A stretch of DNA of 64,000 nucleotides from Sagittula sp. P11. Its GTDB lineage: Bacteria; Pseudomonadota; Alphaproteobacteria; Rhodobacterales; Rhodobacteraceae. The translations under genes and the position numbers were made by a program. The stretch covers positions 209,586 to 273,585 of the forward strand of contig NZ_CP021915.1 of the NCBI RefSeq assembly GCF_002814095.1, in the 5' to 3' direction. The stretch's first letter is position 1. Every line of letters starts with the position of its first letter. The notes below the pieces were generated by a model. That model did not search any database and had not been told where the DNA came from. It was given only the letters and a program-made list of their open reading frames with translations. Positions 48,073-56,691 of the stretch are shown here, one piece after another.

Positions 48073-49136
48073 TCGAGGACGCGCCCGTCGGCCTCAGCAG
48101 GCCAGGGGGCAGCGGGGTCGAGCCGGACCCAGGTGACCCCGGGCAGGCCGGTCTTGGTGTAGTCGGCATATTTCGCCAGCAGTTCCGGCGCGATGCGGGC
48201 GCGGACGCGGAACATCAGCTTATCGCGCTCGACCTCGGTCTCGACGGTGCGGGGCGTGAACTGCGCCACGTCCGAGACGAAGTACACCTCGGCCGGCACG
48301 ACGATGCCCGGGGCCGCGTCCATGATGAGCCGCACTTCGGTGCCCAGCCCGATCCGGCCGACAGCCGCGGTCGGCAGGAAGAAGGTCATGTAGACCTCGC
48401 CCAGATCGACCATGTTGACGATCCGGCCGCCCGCGCCGACCACCTCGCCCTCGCGCGCCACGATGAACTGCACGCGGCCGTCGCGCGGTGCCGTCAGGGT
48501 GCTGTCCTCGATCTGGACGTCGATCGCCTCGACGGCGGCCGTCGCTGCCGCGACCGCCGCCTCGGCGCCGATCACCGAGGCCTTGGCCGAGGTCACGCCG
48601 GCCCGCGCCGCCGCCAGGGCGGCCTCGGCCGAGGCGACAGCCGCCTGGGCCCCGAGCGCGTTCGACCGATCAAGTTCCAGGGCGCGCTCGGACGTGACGT
48701 TTCCAGCGGTCAGCGCCTCTGACCGTTCCAACTGGCGTCGGGCCACGACCTCCGCCGACTCTCGCTGAGCCAGAACCGCCTCGGCGGCCCGTACCTCGGC
48801 CGCACGCTGTTCGACCAGCAGCCTGGCATTCTCGACCGCGATCTCGGCTCTCTGGCGCTCGGCCTCGGCCTGATGACGCGCAGCCTGCAACTGCCGGACA
48901 TCCAGTTCAGCCAGCGGATCGCCGGCTGCGACCAATTGTCCCTCACGCACCTGGATGCGCGCAATCCGCCCCGGGCGCGTGGCCGCCACGTCGATCTCCA
49001 CCGCCTCGATTCGCCCGTTTCCACGAGCAAATCCGTCGGGGGTCGTCCCGGTGCCGTCGCCGCGCCAGAGGAAGAACCCCGCCCCAACAAGGGCCAGCCC
49101 CGCGATTAGTACAAGAACGGAATTGAAGCGTGTCAT
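48069..49136 (-). CDS. HlyD-family adaptor of the RbbA-type ABC exporter
   Basis: A 355-residue membrane-fusion protein starting [20 protein letters not shown] (signal anchor). [20 protein letters not shown] is the first lipoyl half, then an Ala-rich coiled coil (about residues 90-210), [20 protein letters not shown] and a beta-barrel. The longer in-frame start at 49226 is not favoured: ATG 49136 follows GAGGGA and begins the anchor. It heads the HlyD-RbbA-permease-patatin operon. Divergent from the decayed TetR gene, with the shared operator (49231-49248) between. Confidence 0.92.
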   Translation of the reverse strand: MTRFNSVLVLIAGLALVGAGFFLWRGDGTGTTPDGFARGNGRIEAVEIDVAATRPGRIARIQVREGQLVAAGDPLAELDVRQLQAARHQAEAERQRAEIAVENARLLVEQRAAEVRAAEAVLAQRESAEVVARRQLERSEALTAGNVTSERALELDRSNALGAQAAVASAEAALAAARAGVTSAKASVIGAEAAVAAATAAVEAIDVQIEDSTLTAPRDGRVQFIVAREGEVVGAGGRIVNMVDLGEVYMTFFLPTAAVGRIGLGTEVRLIMDAAPGIVVPAEVYFVSDVAQFTPRTVETEVERDKLMFRVRARIAPELLAKYADYTKTGLPGVTWVRLDPAAPWPAEADGRVLE

Positions 49137-49230
49137 CAGTCCCTCGCCCGACCGGAAACCGGCATTCCAACGAATCTGCCAGGTCGCCTTGACCCCATGT
49201 GGAGGCGACGCTGTCTCGCCGCTCACCTAT

Positions 49231-49248
49231 ACCGACCGGATGGTACAG
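49231..49248. promoter_or_regulatory. Shared TetR-type operator, ABC export operon
   Basis: ACCGACCGGATGGTACAG is the reverse complement of CTGTACCATCCGGTCGGT, differing by one base from the site at 29060-29077. It lies in the 117-bp divergent region between the HlyD gene and the TetR pseudogene. Confidence 0.72.
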
Positions 49249-49253
49249 TCTTG

Positions 49254-49671
49254 ATGCAGGAATAGAAAAGCGCGCGCCGGAATGCAAGTCTGCGGATCCT
49301 TGCCGCGGCGCGTGCGATTGCCGCGCGCGAGGGCGTTGCGCACACCTCCTTCGAGGCGGTCGCCCGCGAAGCGGGGCTGTCGAAGGGAGGTGTCCTCTAC
49401 AATTTCCCGACGAAGCGCGGCCTCATGGCGGCGCTCTTGAAGGAGATGCTGGCCGAACACGATGCGCTCGAGGCCGGCCTGCCGCAGGATGCGCAGCACC
49501 GCACGCTGCGCCGGCATCTGGCATCGCTGAACGGCCTGGACACTGCGGATTCGGACCTGTCGATGTCGATACTGGCGGTCGCTGCGGCGCGCGCTGGACG
49601 CCGATCTTGCGCGCATCGAGGCCGAGGCGACGGACGCAAACCTTGGTCGTCTCGCGGTCGTCGGCCTCTGA
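49254..49671 (+). pseudogene. Decayed TetR regulator, paralogue of 28507-29058
   Basis: ATG 49254 is followed by CAG GAA then an in-frame TAG. The frame then continues with KSARRNASLRILAAARAIAA and an HTH FEAVAREAGLSKGGVLYNFP very similar to the live regulator at 28507 (both GLSKGGVLYNFPTK). At about 49587 the frame is lost; a shifted frame gives LDADLARIEAEATDANLGRL and a stop at 49671. One nonsense codon and one indel or deletion, with loss of about 60 residues, make it a pseudogene. The HlyD-ABC operon may thus be derepressed, or controlled by the RND regulator through the shared site. Confidence 0.8.
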
Positions 49672-49716
49672 CGGCGGGCGCTTTGGCCGTCGTCCAACGA
49701 ACTGCGGAACGGGAGA

Positions 49717-49872
49717 ATGACCGGCATGGCATCCGACACGGTTGATGCAGCACGCATGAGTATTGCGCGGGGCGCCATTCGTCGCCCCGTGGCCGTCTGG
49801 CTGGCGATCCTGTTCTGCCTGTTCGGTGGGCTCTGGGGGCTTGCCAATGTCGGCCGGCTCGAGGACCCGCCG
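49717..49872 (+). pseudogene. RND pump 5' fragment
   Basis: The frame encodes MSIARGAIRRPVAVWLAILF and CLFGGLWGLANVGRLEDP, nearly the same as the start of the intact pump at 24264-27344 (MSISRASIRRPVAVWLAIIF...GLNTVGRLEDP). After LEDP the sequence switches to a recombinase tail. Only about 45 codons remain. A TetR-RND order like that of 24264-29058, but without the adaptor, suggests a second lost efflux locus. Confidence 0.85.
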
Positions 49873-49930
49873 CTACCAGCGCCGCCGCGACAGGTTCCGC
49901 GTCAACCTGACCAAGGCGGCTGGACTGTAA
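49865..49930 (+). pseudogene. Tyrosine recombinase 3' fragment
   Basis: The last 21 codons (TRRYQRRRDRFRVNLTKAAG, L, stop) match the C-terminus of the recombinase at 60633-61748, including the catalytic Tyr. The DNA differs at several bases, so it is a diverged homologue and not a recent copy. It is fused in frame to the RND fragment across GACCCGCCGC, which both parents share in part. Confidence 0.88.
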
Positions 49931-50098
49931 CTGGTCAGCCGTCGTTCAGATAGGCCATAAGGTCTTGATGGGTATGCAGGATACGGATGATCTCGACCCC
50001 CTGCCCTTCCCGCCGGTAGATCACCAGATGCGACCCGCTGGGATGGATGCGCACCGGCGGCGTGAATTCTTCCCGCTCCCGGGCCATCTCTTTTCAGC

Positions 50099-51493
50099 GA
50101 GCTATGCTGGGAAATGGGTGACGGTGTTTGAGAAGGCGGCGTATCGTGGCGGGTGTCGAAGCCTGCCAGAACTTCCAGAAGGAACGATACGCCTATGACG
50201 AAGAATACCGACATCATCGCCCTGCGTCAGCCGGAATCTGTTGACGATCCGCTGACCGAGATTGCCCGGGATGGGGCGCGCCGGATGCTGGCCGCTGCAC
50301 TTCGGGCAGAGGCTGACGCCTTCGTCGCTCAGCATGCCGAAGAGGTCCTGCCGGATGGCCGGCAGCGTATCGTCCGGCATGGGTATGGGCCGGAGCGAAG
50401 CATCCAGACCGGGATCGGCGCGCTTGATGTGCGCCGCCCGAAGGTGCGAGACCGCGCGGCCGGACCTGCTGACGAGAAGGTGCGGTTCAGCTCCGCCATC
50501 CTGCCGAAATGGGCGCGGCGGTCGCGCAGCCTCGATGCCCTGCTGCCAGTCCTCTACCTGCGCGGCATTTCCACCGGCGACTTCCGGGAGGCGCTCTCTG
50601 CGATCTTGGGGGCGGAGGCGCCAAACCTGTCGCCGGGCGTAATCTCGCGCCTGACCGGGGAATGGCAGCAGGAACATGACCGCTGGCAGCGCCGTGATCT
50701 TTCGGCGCGGCGGTATGTCTACATCTGGGCGGACGGCGTCTACCTCCAGGCCCGGATGGAGCCGCAGGCCGAGTGCATGCTGGTCATTCTGGGCGCCACG
50801 CCCGAAGGGAAGAAGGAACTGGTCGGCTTCCAGATCGGCGTTCGGGAAAGCGCGCAGAGTTGGCGCGAGTTGCCGGTCGACATCAAGGCCCGCGGCCTTG
50901 CCGTCCCGCCGGAGATCGCCGTGGGAGACGGGGCCATGGGGTTCTGGAAGGCGCTCGACGAGGTCTTCCCCGGCACGCGTCATCAGCGCTGTTGGGTCCA
51001 CAAGATCGCCAACGTGCTGAACAAGTTCCCGAAATCGATGCAGCCGACGGTGAAGGCCGACCTGCGCGAGATATGGCAGGCCGAGACCCGCGCTAAGGCC
51101 AAGGCCGCCATGGACATCTTCGCCGAGAAATATGGGATCAAATACGAGAAGGCGGTAAACTGCCTGACAAAAGACCGCGACGCGCTGCTGGCGTTCTATG
51201 ACTTCCCGGCCGACCATTGGGATCACCTGCGCACGGGCAACCCAATCGAAAGCGTCTTCGCCACCGTCCGGCACAGGACCGTCCGAACCAAGGGGGCGCT
51301 GTCGCAAACGACAGCGAAGCTGATGGTGTTCAAGCTCGTTCAGACCGCCGCCAAAACATGGCGCCGCCTGAAGGGCGCGAACCAGTTGCCTTTGGTCATC
51401 GAAGGCGTCACATTCACCGACGGTGTCGCCGAGAACGACACCGAAAACCGCGCCGCGTGATCAAGCCGCATCACCCAGATTTCAGCATAGCTC
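50099..51493 (+). mobile_element. IS256-family insertion sequence, right copy (1,395 bp)
   Basis: Same ends and length as the left copy and in the same orientation. It interrupts parE. The eight bases between its left end and the resumed parE frame are TTTTCAGC, exactly the length of an IS256 target duplication, but the right flank begins TGGATAAG, so the expected duplication is absent. Confidence 0.93.
50195..51460 (+). CDS. IS256-family transposase (second copy)
   Basis: The 421-residue product is identical to that of 21399-22664, with the same DDE residues and start context. Identity of both copies implies recent transposition or ongoing homogenisation. Confidence 0.93.
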   Translation: MTKNTDIIALRQPESVDDPLTEIARDGARRMLAAALRAEADAFVAQHAEEVLPDGRQRIVRHGYGPERSIQTGIGALDVRRPKVRDRAAGPADEKVRFSSAILPKWARRSRSLDALLPVLYLRGISTGDFREALSAILGAEAPNLSPGVISRLTGEWQQEHDRWQRRDLSARRYVYIWADGVYLQARMEPQAECMLVILGATPEGKKELVGFQIGVRESAQSWRELPVDIKARGLAVPPEIAVGDGAMGFWKALDEVFPGTRHQRCWVHKIANVLNKFPKSMQPTVKADLREIWQAETRAKAKAAMDIFAEKYGIKYEKAVNCLTKDRDALLAFYDFPADHWDHLRTGNPIESVFATVRHRTVRTKGALSQTTAKLMVFKLVQTAAKTWRRLKGANQLPLVIEGVTFTDGVAENDTENRAA

Positions 51494-51632
51494 TGGATAA
51501 GCTGCAAGCAAGTCAAAGAGCGCGAACAGGCCATCTGCGTAGCGCTCGGCTTGACTCATGTCCCATTCCGCCGCGCCCTGGATCCAAATGTCCGCAAGAT
51601 CGGCTTCCGCTGCAGGACGGATGGTCCATCTG

Positions 51633-51878
51633 CTATTTTCCGGCATGCTTCGCGTGCATCCGGGCCTTGAACGCGTTGCAGTCAAACGACTTTGCCGGGC
51701 CGCTGGCGATTCCGGCATCAACCGCTGCCTGGATTTCAGCGATTGCATCGTGCCGCATCCTGTCGCGCCGGATCAGGTCACGGACATAATCGCTCGAGTT
51801 GGCGTAGCGTCCCGACTTCGCCTGATCCTCGACCCAGGACTTCATCGGATCCGGCAGCGAGATGTTCATGGTGCCCAT
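51633..51878 (-). CDS. parD: ParD/CopG-type antitoxin
   Basis: An 81-residue ribbon-helix-helix antitoxin starting MGTMNISLPDPMKSWVEDQA, with KSGRYANSSDYVRDLIRRDR, the hallmark of ParD. The C-terminal tail (NAFKARMHAKHAGK) would bind ParE. The ATG at 51878 follows GGAGAC; a longer TTG start is rejected. It overlaps the start of parE by about 14 bases. With parE broken, the antitoxin is now an orphan and could still protect against related toxins. Confidence 0.92.
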   Translation of the reverse strand: MGTMNISLPDPMKSWVEDQAKSGRYANSSDYVRDLIRRDRMRHDAIAEIQAAVDAGIASGPAKSFDCNAFKARMHAKHAGK

Positions 51879-51956
51879 GGCTGTCTCCTTCGCGGCGAGG
51901 ATATGGCAAGCTTTGCCATCAAGCAACCGTCTCCCCCTGCCCTGCTCGGCCAATCC

Positions 51957-52402
51957 GTCGTTTATTAGTGTTATCTAAAATTGCAAATGGCCCGTTTTCA
52001 TGCCCCTGATAGGCTATGCGCGCGTATCCACAGAGGATCAGACCCCCCTGCCCCAGTCCGAGGCGCTGCAATCGGCGGGATGCGCCGAGATCTTTGAAGA
52101 GCACGCCTCAGGCGGCAATCGTGCGCGTCCGGTGCTTGCACGTGTGCTGGAGCGGATCGGCAAGGGCGACACGCTGGTCGTCGTCCGGATCGACCGCCTC
52201 GCGCGGTCTTTGTCGCACCTTCTCGAGGTGATTGAGCGTCTGGAGGCCAAGGGCGCCTTCTTCCGCTCCCTGCAGGACCCCATCGACACTGCATCGCCGC
52301 AAGGCAAGTTTAGGCTGCAGGTTCTGGACGCCGCGGCCGAGTTCGAACGCGCCCTAATCCGTGAGCGCACGAAGGCCGGGCTTGTCTCTGCGCGCGCCAA
52401 AG
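51957..52402. repeat. Left arm of a resolvase/res inverted repeat
   Basis: From GTCGTTTATTAGTG through the resolvase codon for Lys134, this segment matches the reverse complement of 60172-60617 with few differences. The first 43 bases (before the start codon) are shared non-coding sequence and probably include part of the res site. Confidence 0.85.
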
Positions 52403-52873
52403 ACCCCGCTGCGCTGCGCAAGGTGCGGCTGGCGCGACAGGACGGCTATATGGAGCGCTTGGACGAGACCGCGCAGGATTGGGTGCCCCACGTGCGCCGC
52501 TTGCGCCCCGATATTGCTTGGGAAGACGTGCTGCGGATTATCAATGGCCCCCCTGCCCCCAGATCGCCATTGGACCCAAAGCCGCCTGCTCCGCGCTGTG
52601 AAGGCCTATGTCAGAGACGGTTTCCTGCCTGCCGAGGTGCTTCGGCGCGCCGGACGCCGCGAAACCGATGACCGCCTGCCGGCCATCGTGGCGGCCATCA
52701 AAGGGTCGGACCCAGATATCACGCTACAAGCGATCTGCGACCGGTTGGAATCCATGCGTGAGCGCACCCCTCGAGGCCGCACCAGCTGGCAACCGTCCTC
52801 CGTCAGGATGCTGTTGGAACGGGCGGAGCGGCTTGGCCTAATTTCATCAGAATCGGCTCACCCCCAACCGTAA
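52000..52873 (+). pseudogene. tnpR: Serine resolvase with long C-terminal domain, frameshifted
   Basis: Residues 1-134 are a serine recombinase catalytic domain (MPLIGYARVSTEDQ with nucleophile Ser10, VVRIDRLARS, AAEFERALIRERTKAGL). A further domain follows. At a six-C tract (52548-52553) the frame must lose one base to continue as PLPPDRHWTQSRLLRAVKAY, then VRDGFLPAEVLRRAGR and SSVRMLLERAERLGLIS, ending at 52873. Unshifted, the frame stops at 52671 with unlike sequence. Either a real -1 defect, programmed slippage or a homopolymer sequencing error. The catalytic domain should still be made. Confidence 0.82.
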
Positions 52874-53214
52874 CTAGCAGAGACCCAAACAGCTGAATCT
52901 ATCGCTCCAGACACCGTCAGAAGGTCAATTGTGCCATTGGTTGCATGGGTTTAGCCAATACCGTCCAAAAAATGCTCATGAGTGGCCTGAAGCACGGTCT
53001 TGTGGATTTATTACCATAAAATCAAAAACTTGCGGGTATCTTTATGTGACTTACGTATTGGTGCTGTGGATAACTTTCACACTACATCTAGATTCTTCTT
53101 GCCGGACTCACTTGATCGTGGCATTCCCGTTCTGACGGCAAAACGCGTCAGACGCGCTGTACACCGTCAGAATGACCAAGAGCCTCAACAGAGGCCGAGA
53201 GTGGGCGGCAGGAC
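52874..53214. promoter_or_regulatory. Upstream region of repABC with repeats and a DnaA-type box
   Basis: This 341-bp AT-richer gap has no gene. It holds ACACCGTCAGAA at 52911-52922 and a near copy at 53162-53172; the latter pairs with TTCTGACGG at 53130-53138 as an inverted repeat around GCGTCAGACGCGC. TGTGGATAA at 53065-53073 is a perfect DnaA box in reverse. These fit a RepA/RepB-controlled promoter; a replication role is possible, but repABC origins normally lie in repC. Confidence 0.6.
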
Positions 53215-54414
53215 ATGGATGATCGTAACGTTGGATACGCGCAAGGCATAGGCTCTTCCGACATCGGAGCATTTGCCGACAATCTGGCTGAATCTTTGGA
53301 TCGCCAGATGAAGATCGCTTTCGAGCCCGAAGAACGAAAGTCCCTGCGCCGTTTCAGTTCAACCGAGGTCGCCAGCCTCCTGCGCGTAAGCACATCTAAC
53401 CTGCGCAACCGGCACAAGGACGGCAGCTTCCCGGAAGTGCATACAGACAACCGCGGACACCGGTTCTACACAGCCCAAGAGATTGATGAGTTGCGTGATA
53501 TTCTAGGGCGCACTGGAAAGAACGTAGAAAGTTACCGCCCTGGTCGACGAGAGGGCGATCGTCTCCAGGTAATATCGGTCGTCAATTTCAAAGGCGGATC
53601 GTCAAAAACGACAGCAACGATACATCTTGCACAACGGTATGCCTTGCGAGGCTACCGAGTGTTGGTCTTGGATCTCGATCCGCAGGCAAGTTTGACCACC
53701 TTTTTCGGCTTTCGGCCTGAGCTCGAGTTCGCCGAAGGCGGCACAATCTATGATGCCCTGAGATATGAGGAGCAAGTTCCGCTCTCAGCCGTCATCCAAA
53801 AAACCTACTTCCATAAGCTCGATATGGTCCCAGCGGGCTTGATGCTCTCGGAATACGAAACTGAGACGGCAAATGCCCTCGCCCGCCGGGTGCAGCCCAT
53901 ATTTGCGGAGCGTCTCGCCTTAGCGCTTGAGGAAGTAGAGGCGAATTACGACATCGTTCTGATCGACTGCCCACCTCAACTTGGTTTCTTGACCCTTACG
54001 GCGTTGGCAGCCTCAACGGGACTTTTGGTAACCGTGGTACCTGGCATGCTCGACATCGCTTCCATGAGCCAGTTTCTGAAACTTGCTTCGGAAACGGTCA
54101 AGGCCGTGGAAGAAGCCATTGGCCGGCGCGTGACCTGGGACTTCGTAAAGTTCTTGATCACGAGATACGAACCGTCGGACGGGCCTCAGACGCAGATGGC
54201 GGGCTACCTAAGATCGATCTTGGCCGGACAGGTCATGACTGAACCAATGCTGAAATCTACGGCGATCTCAGACGCTGGTATGACCCAGCAAACCGTCTAC
54301 GAAGTTGATCCGAGCCAATTCATCAGAAAAACGATTGATCGCGCTCTGACCAGCGTGAACGGCGTTGGAGATGAGTTGGAACAGACAATCCAAATGGCAT
54401 GGGGGCGCCGCTGA
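53215..54414 (+). CDS. repA: RepABC partition ATPase RepA (ParA family)
   Basis: A 399-residue RepA. An N-terminal HTH (RRFSSTEVASLLRVSTSNLR, about residues 44-63) precedes the ATPase domain with deviant Walker A VNFKGGSSKTTATIHLA, LVLDLDPQASLTTFFG and DIVLIDCPPQLGFLT. It drives plasmid segregation with RepB and, as in other repABC operons, probably represses its own promoter. The stop overlaps the repB start (TGATG). Confidence 0.96.
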   Translation: MDDRNVGYAQGIGSSDIGAFADNLAESLDRQMKIAFEPEERKSLRRFSSTEVASLLRVSTSNLRNRHKDGSFPEVHTDNRGHRFYTAQEIDELRDILGRTGKNVESYRPGRREGDRLQVISVVNFKGGSSKTTATIHLAQRYALRGYRVLVLDLDPQASLTTFFGFRPELEFAEGGTIYDALRYEEQVPLSAVIQKTYFHKLDMVPAGLMLSEYETETANALARRVQPIFAERLALALEEVEANYDIVLIDCPPQLGFLTLTALAASTGLLVTVVPGMLDIASMSQFLKLASETVKAVEEAIGRRVTWDFVKFLITRYEPSDGPQTQMAGYLRSILAGQVMTEPMLKSTAISDAGMTQQTVYEVDPSQFIRKTIDRALTSVNGVGDELEQTIQMAWGRR

Positions 54415-55382
54415 TGGCCCGAAACATCTTCAATCAGCCACCAAAGGACGAGAAGGAGAGCGCGGCCCCCTCCCCTACCGCGCCAAAAGCGGCAAAATTG
54501 CCAGGATCTGTTGGCGGATTGCGCGACTCTTTGCGCGAGATCACCGCGAATTCCATTCGGGACATCGAGCCCGATCAGATTGAGATGGATGGTCTGCGCG
54601 ATCGGTTAGTGCTGGAGGATTCCAGTATTGATGAGTTGGCCGAAAGCATTCGCAAGCATGGGCAACAAGTGCCAATTATGGTCCGTCCATCGGCCCAACC
54701 GGACAGATACCGTATCATCTACGGCCGACGCAGGCTTGCAGCGATCCGCATGATCGGTGGAACGGTCAAGGCGATCGTCCGAACTTTGGATGACGACGCA
54801 TCTCTGATCGCACAGGGCCAAGAGAACAATCTCCGACTAGACCCGTCTTTCATTGAGAAATCTCTTTTTATCAAAGAGATGCAGGAATCAGGCTACAAGC
54901 CAAACGTCATCCAGGATGCTCTCGGTTTGACACGGCAGGGCGTGTCCAACCATCGCGTCGTCATAGAGCAACTGCCAGAAGGGCTTGTACAGTTGATAGG
55001 GCCGGCACATGGCATCGGACGACGGCAATGGGGTGATCTGGCTGCTTTCTCGAAAAAGATAGATCTGGTGAACACGGCCAAAAAAGTGATTGCCGCCCTG
55101 CCCGACGACACTCCAAGCGCGGAAAAGTTTCAGGCAGTCTACTCGGCTTGCTCGAACAAGGCACGTAGCGACAAGAAGCAAGCCAACGGCAGCCTAAAGT
55201 CCGTCGTCAAAGATGCGGACGGTAGCTCTGTGGGAACGCTGACGGTCGATCAGAAAACGATCGCCATCAAGATCGCCAAGAAGGACAACCCAGAATTCGG
55301 CCAATGGCTCGAAGAGCGCGCAGAGGCAGCGCTTTTGCAGATCTTCGAACAGTGGCGGAATGAGAGCGGCTCTGGGTCCTAA
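54414..55382 (+). CDS. repB: RepABC partition protein RepB (ParB family)
   Basis: A 322-residue ParB-type protein starting MARNIFNQPPKDEKESAAPS. The ParB nuclease-like domain has ADSIRKHGQQ-type ...LAESIRKHGQQVPIMVRP, YGRRRLAAIRMIGGTVKAI, GQENNLRLDPSFIEKSLFIK and an HTH IQDALGLTRQGVSNHRVVIE. It should bind parS sites and contact RepA. The ATG is inside the repA stop; the longer frame from 54399 is rejected. Confidence 0.95.
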   Translation: MARNIFNQPPKDEKESAAPSPTAPKAAKLPGSVGGLRDSLREITANSIRDIEPDQIEMDGLRDRLVLEDSSIDELAESIRKHGQQVPIMVRPSAQPDRYRIIYGRRRLAAIRMIGGTVKAIVRTLDDDASLIAQGQENNLRLDPSFIEKSLFIKEMQESGYKPNVIQDALGLTRQGVSNHRVVIEQLPEGLVQLIGPAHGIGRRQWGDLAAFSKKIDLVNTAKKVIAALPDDTPSAEKFQAVYSACSNKARSDKKQANGSLKSVVKDADGSSVGTLTVDQKTIAIKIAKKDNPEFGQWLEERAEAALLQIFEQWRNESGSGS

Positions 55383-55482
55383 CCCAAGCCACACAGAGTA
55401 ACGCGAGCAGAGGAGAAAAGCGAAGACCAGAAGAAAAGAGCCCCCCAAAGTTTCCCCTGGAGAGCCCTCATCATTCGATTAG

Positions 55483-55548
55483 CACTCATGATGTAGCAAC
55501 CTCCAACAAACCGGTCAAGAGTCACCGATTCGGTGGACGGTTTTTTTT
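55483..55548 (-). promoter_or_regulatory. repB-repC intergenic control region with a candidate ctRNA promoter
   Basis: On the minus strand TTGACC (55518-55513), 17 bases, then TACATC (55495-55490) forms a promoter pointing against repC, where repABC plasmids encode a counter-transcribed RNA limiting RepC. On the plus strand CACCG-ATT-CGGTG (55523-55535) followed by GACGG and eight Ts (55541-55548) is terminator-shaped and could be the attenuator. The ctRNA 3' end was not located. Confidence 0.55.
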
Positions 55549-55618
55549 GCCTTTTCCTGAGCAAAATCTCGGGAAAAGACTGGGAAGCTGTGGGCCGAAC
55601 GGTCGTCGTGAACAAACC

Positions 55619-56674
55619 ATGGCATTTACAAAACTATCGATCAAAACCGCTGGTGCTGTTGCATCAAGCGGCTCAATTTCTGCGGCTGAAACCGACATTT
55701 GGACCATCTTCAGGGCACTGAGAGATGCACGGAGCGTATTCGGTCTGCGTCCTGGCCATATCCAAACACTTCAAGCCATGCTCAGTTTCTTGAAGCCCGG
55801 CCACGGCGAAACGGTTTTCGCGTCCAACGACTCGATTTGCCAGCGCGTCGGCGGTATCGACGAACGGACACTCCGCAGACACATCAACCGCTTCGTCGAA
55901 CTCGGTTTCATCAAACGCAATGATAGCTCGAACCGGAAGCGATACCGCGTTCGCTCGTCCAGCGGGGAATGCATCAGCTATGGACTGTCTCTAACCCCCC
56001 TCATCCAACGTGCAAGCGAGCTTATCGCCATCGCACATGAGATGGAAAATAACCGGCGGGATCGGATATTTATCCGCAAACAGATCCTTACAAAGCTCGC
56101 CAATTTGGAAAAGCATGATCCCTGCAACACATTCATCACCCACGCACGGAGAGCTCTACGCAGGAAGCTGAGCCTGCCCGAATACCACGCGCTGCTCGCT
56201 GACACGGACAAAGAATGCCGGAATTTGAGTACACCAGATGACCCACCAGAAACTGTGGAATTGCCCGCCAATGACGGACAAACTGTCCGGCACCAATCTA
56301 AGTCTGAAGAAGAAAAAAAAGATTTAGATAGCAACATAGGCAATGAAGCTCTGAAACCAGACTTGCTAACCTCAGTTTGCGATCAAGCGACGTCGTTCTC
56401 CACAGAGAGACTTAGAAACTGGTTGGACATTGAAAACCATGCTCGAACACTTGCACCCATGATGGGGGTTCACCCAGATACATTCGAAAAAGCCAAGAAT
56501 GCAGTAGGAGCTCAGAAAGCGTCATGCGCCATCTTCATCATGCTACAACTTGGAAGACGCATCAGGGACTTTGGAGCGTATTTTCACAGTATTACCTTGG
56601 GCCAACGTCAAGACCAGTTTGATCCAGTGGCTTTGATCAATCGTCTATCCAAAACTGCTATGCAACCCGCCTAG
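55619..56674 (+). CDS. repC: RepABC replication initiator RepC
   Basis: A 351-residue RepC. The N-terminal winged-helix region (WTIFRALRDARSVFGLRPGH, ESICQRVGGI-type ...SNDSICQRVGGIDERTLRRH, FVELGFIKRNDSSNRKRYRV) is diagnostic, followed by an acidic linker with SKSEEEKKDLDS and a C-terminal domain with LAPMMGVHPDTFEKAKNAVG. RepC initiates replication and, by family knowledge, the origin lies in its coding sequence. ATG 55619 is preferred over an upstream start at 55547, which would run through the attenuator region. Confidence 0.95.
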   Translation: MAFTKLSIKTAGAVASSGSISAAETDIWTIFRALRDARSVFGLRPGHIQTLQAMLSFLKPGHGETVFASNDSICQRVGGIDERTLRRHINRFVELGFIKRNDSSNRKRYRVRSSSGECISYGLSLTPLIQRASELIAIAHEMENNRRDRIFIRKQILTKLANLEKHDPCNTFITHARRALRRKLSLPEYHALLADTDKECRNLSTPDDPPETVELPANDGQTVRHQSKSEEEKKDLDSNIGNEALKPDLLTSVCDQATSFSTERLRNWLDIENHARTLAPMMGVHPDTFEKAKNAVGAQKASCAIFIMLQLGRRIRDFGAYFHSITLGQRQDQFDPVALINRLSKTAMQPA

Positions 56675-56675
56675 T

Positions 56676-56691
56676 GTCCACCGCGGTGGAC
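56676..56691. promoter_or_regulatory. Candidate parS site 1
   Basis: GTCCACCGCGGTGGAC is a perfect 16-base palindrome beginning two bases after the repC stop. An identical copy follows at 56809. Repeated perfect palindromes next to repABC are the expected RepB-binding centromere. Confidence 0.8.

Larger units (their letters stand above)
49935..51646 (-). pseudogene. parE: parE toxin gene split by IS256
   Basis: The N-terminal half (51646-51494) encodes MPENSRWTIRPAAEADLADI to LFDLLAAYP; the C-terminal half (50090-49935) resumes exactly in frame with EMAREREEFTPPVRIHPSGS and RRILHTHQ-type ...IIRILHTHQDLMAYLNDG. Joined, they give a 102-residue ParE/RelE-type toxin of normal size. Between them lie the IS256 copy (50099-51493) and eight extra bases (50091-50098). 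The toxin is inactivated while its antitoxin gene is intact. Confidence 0.9.
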
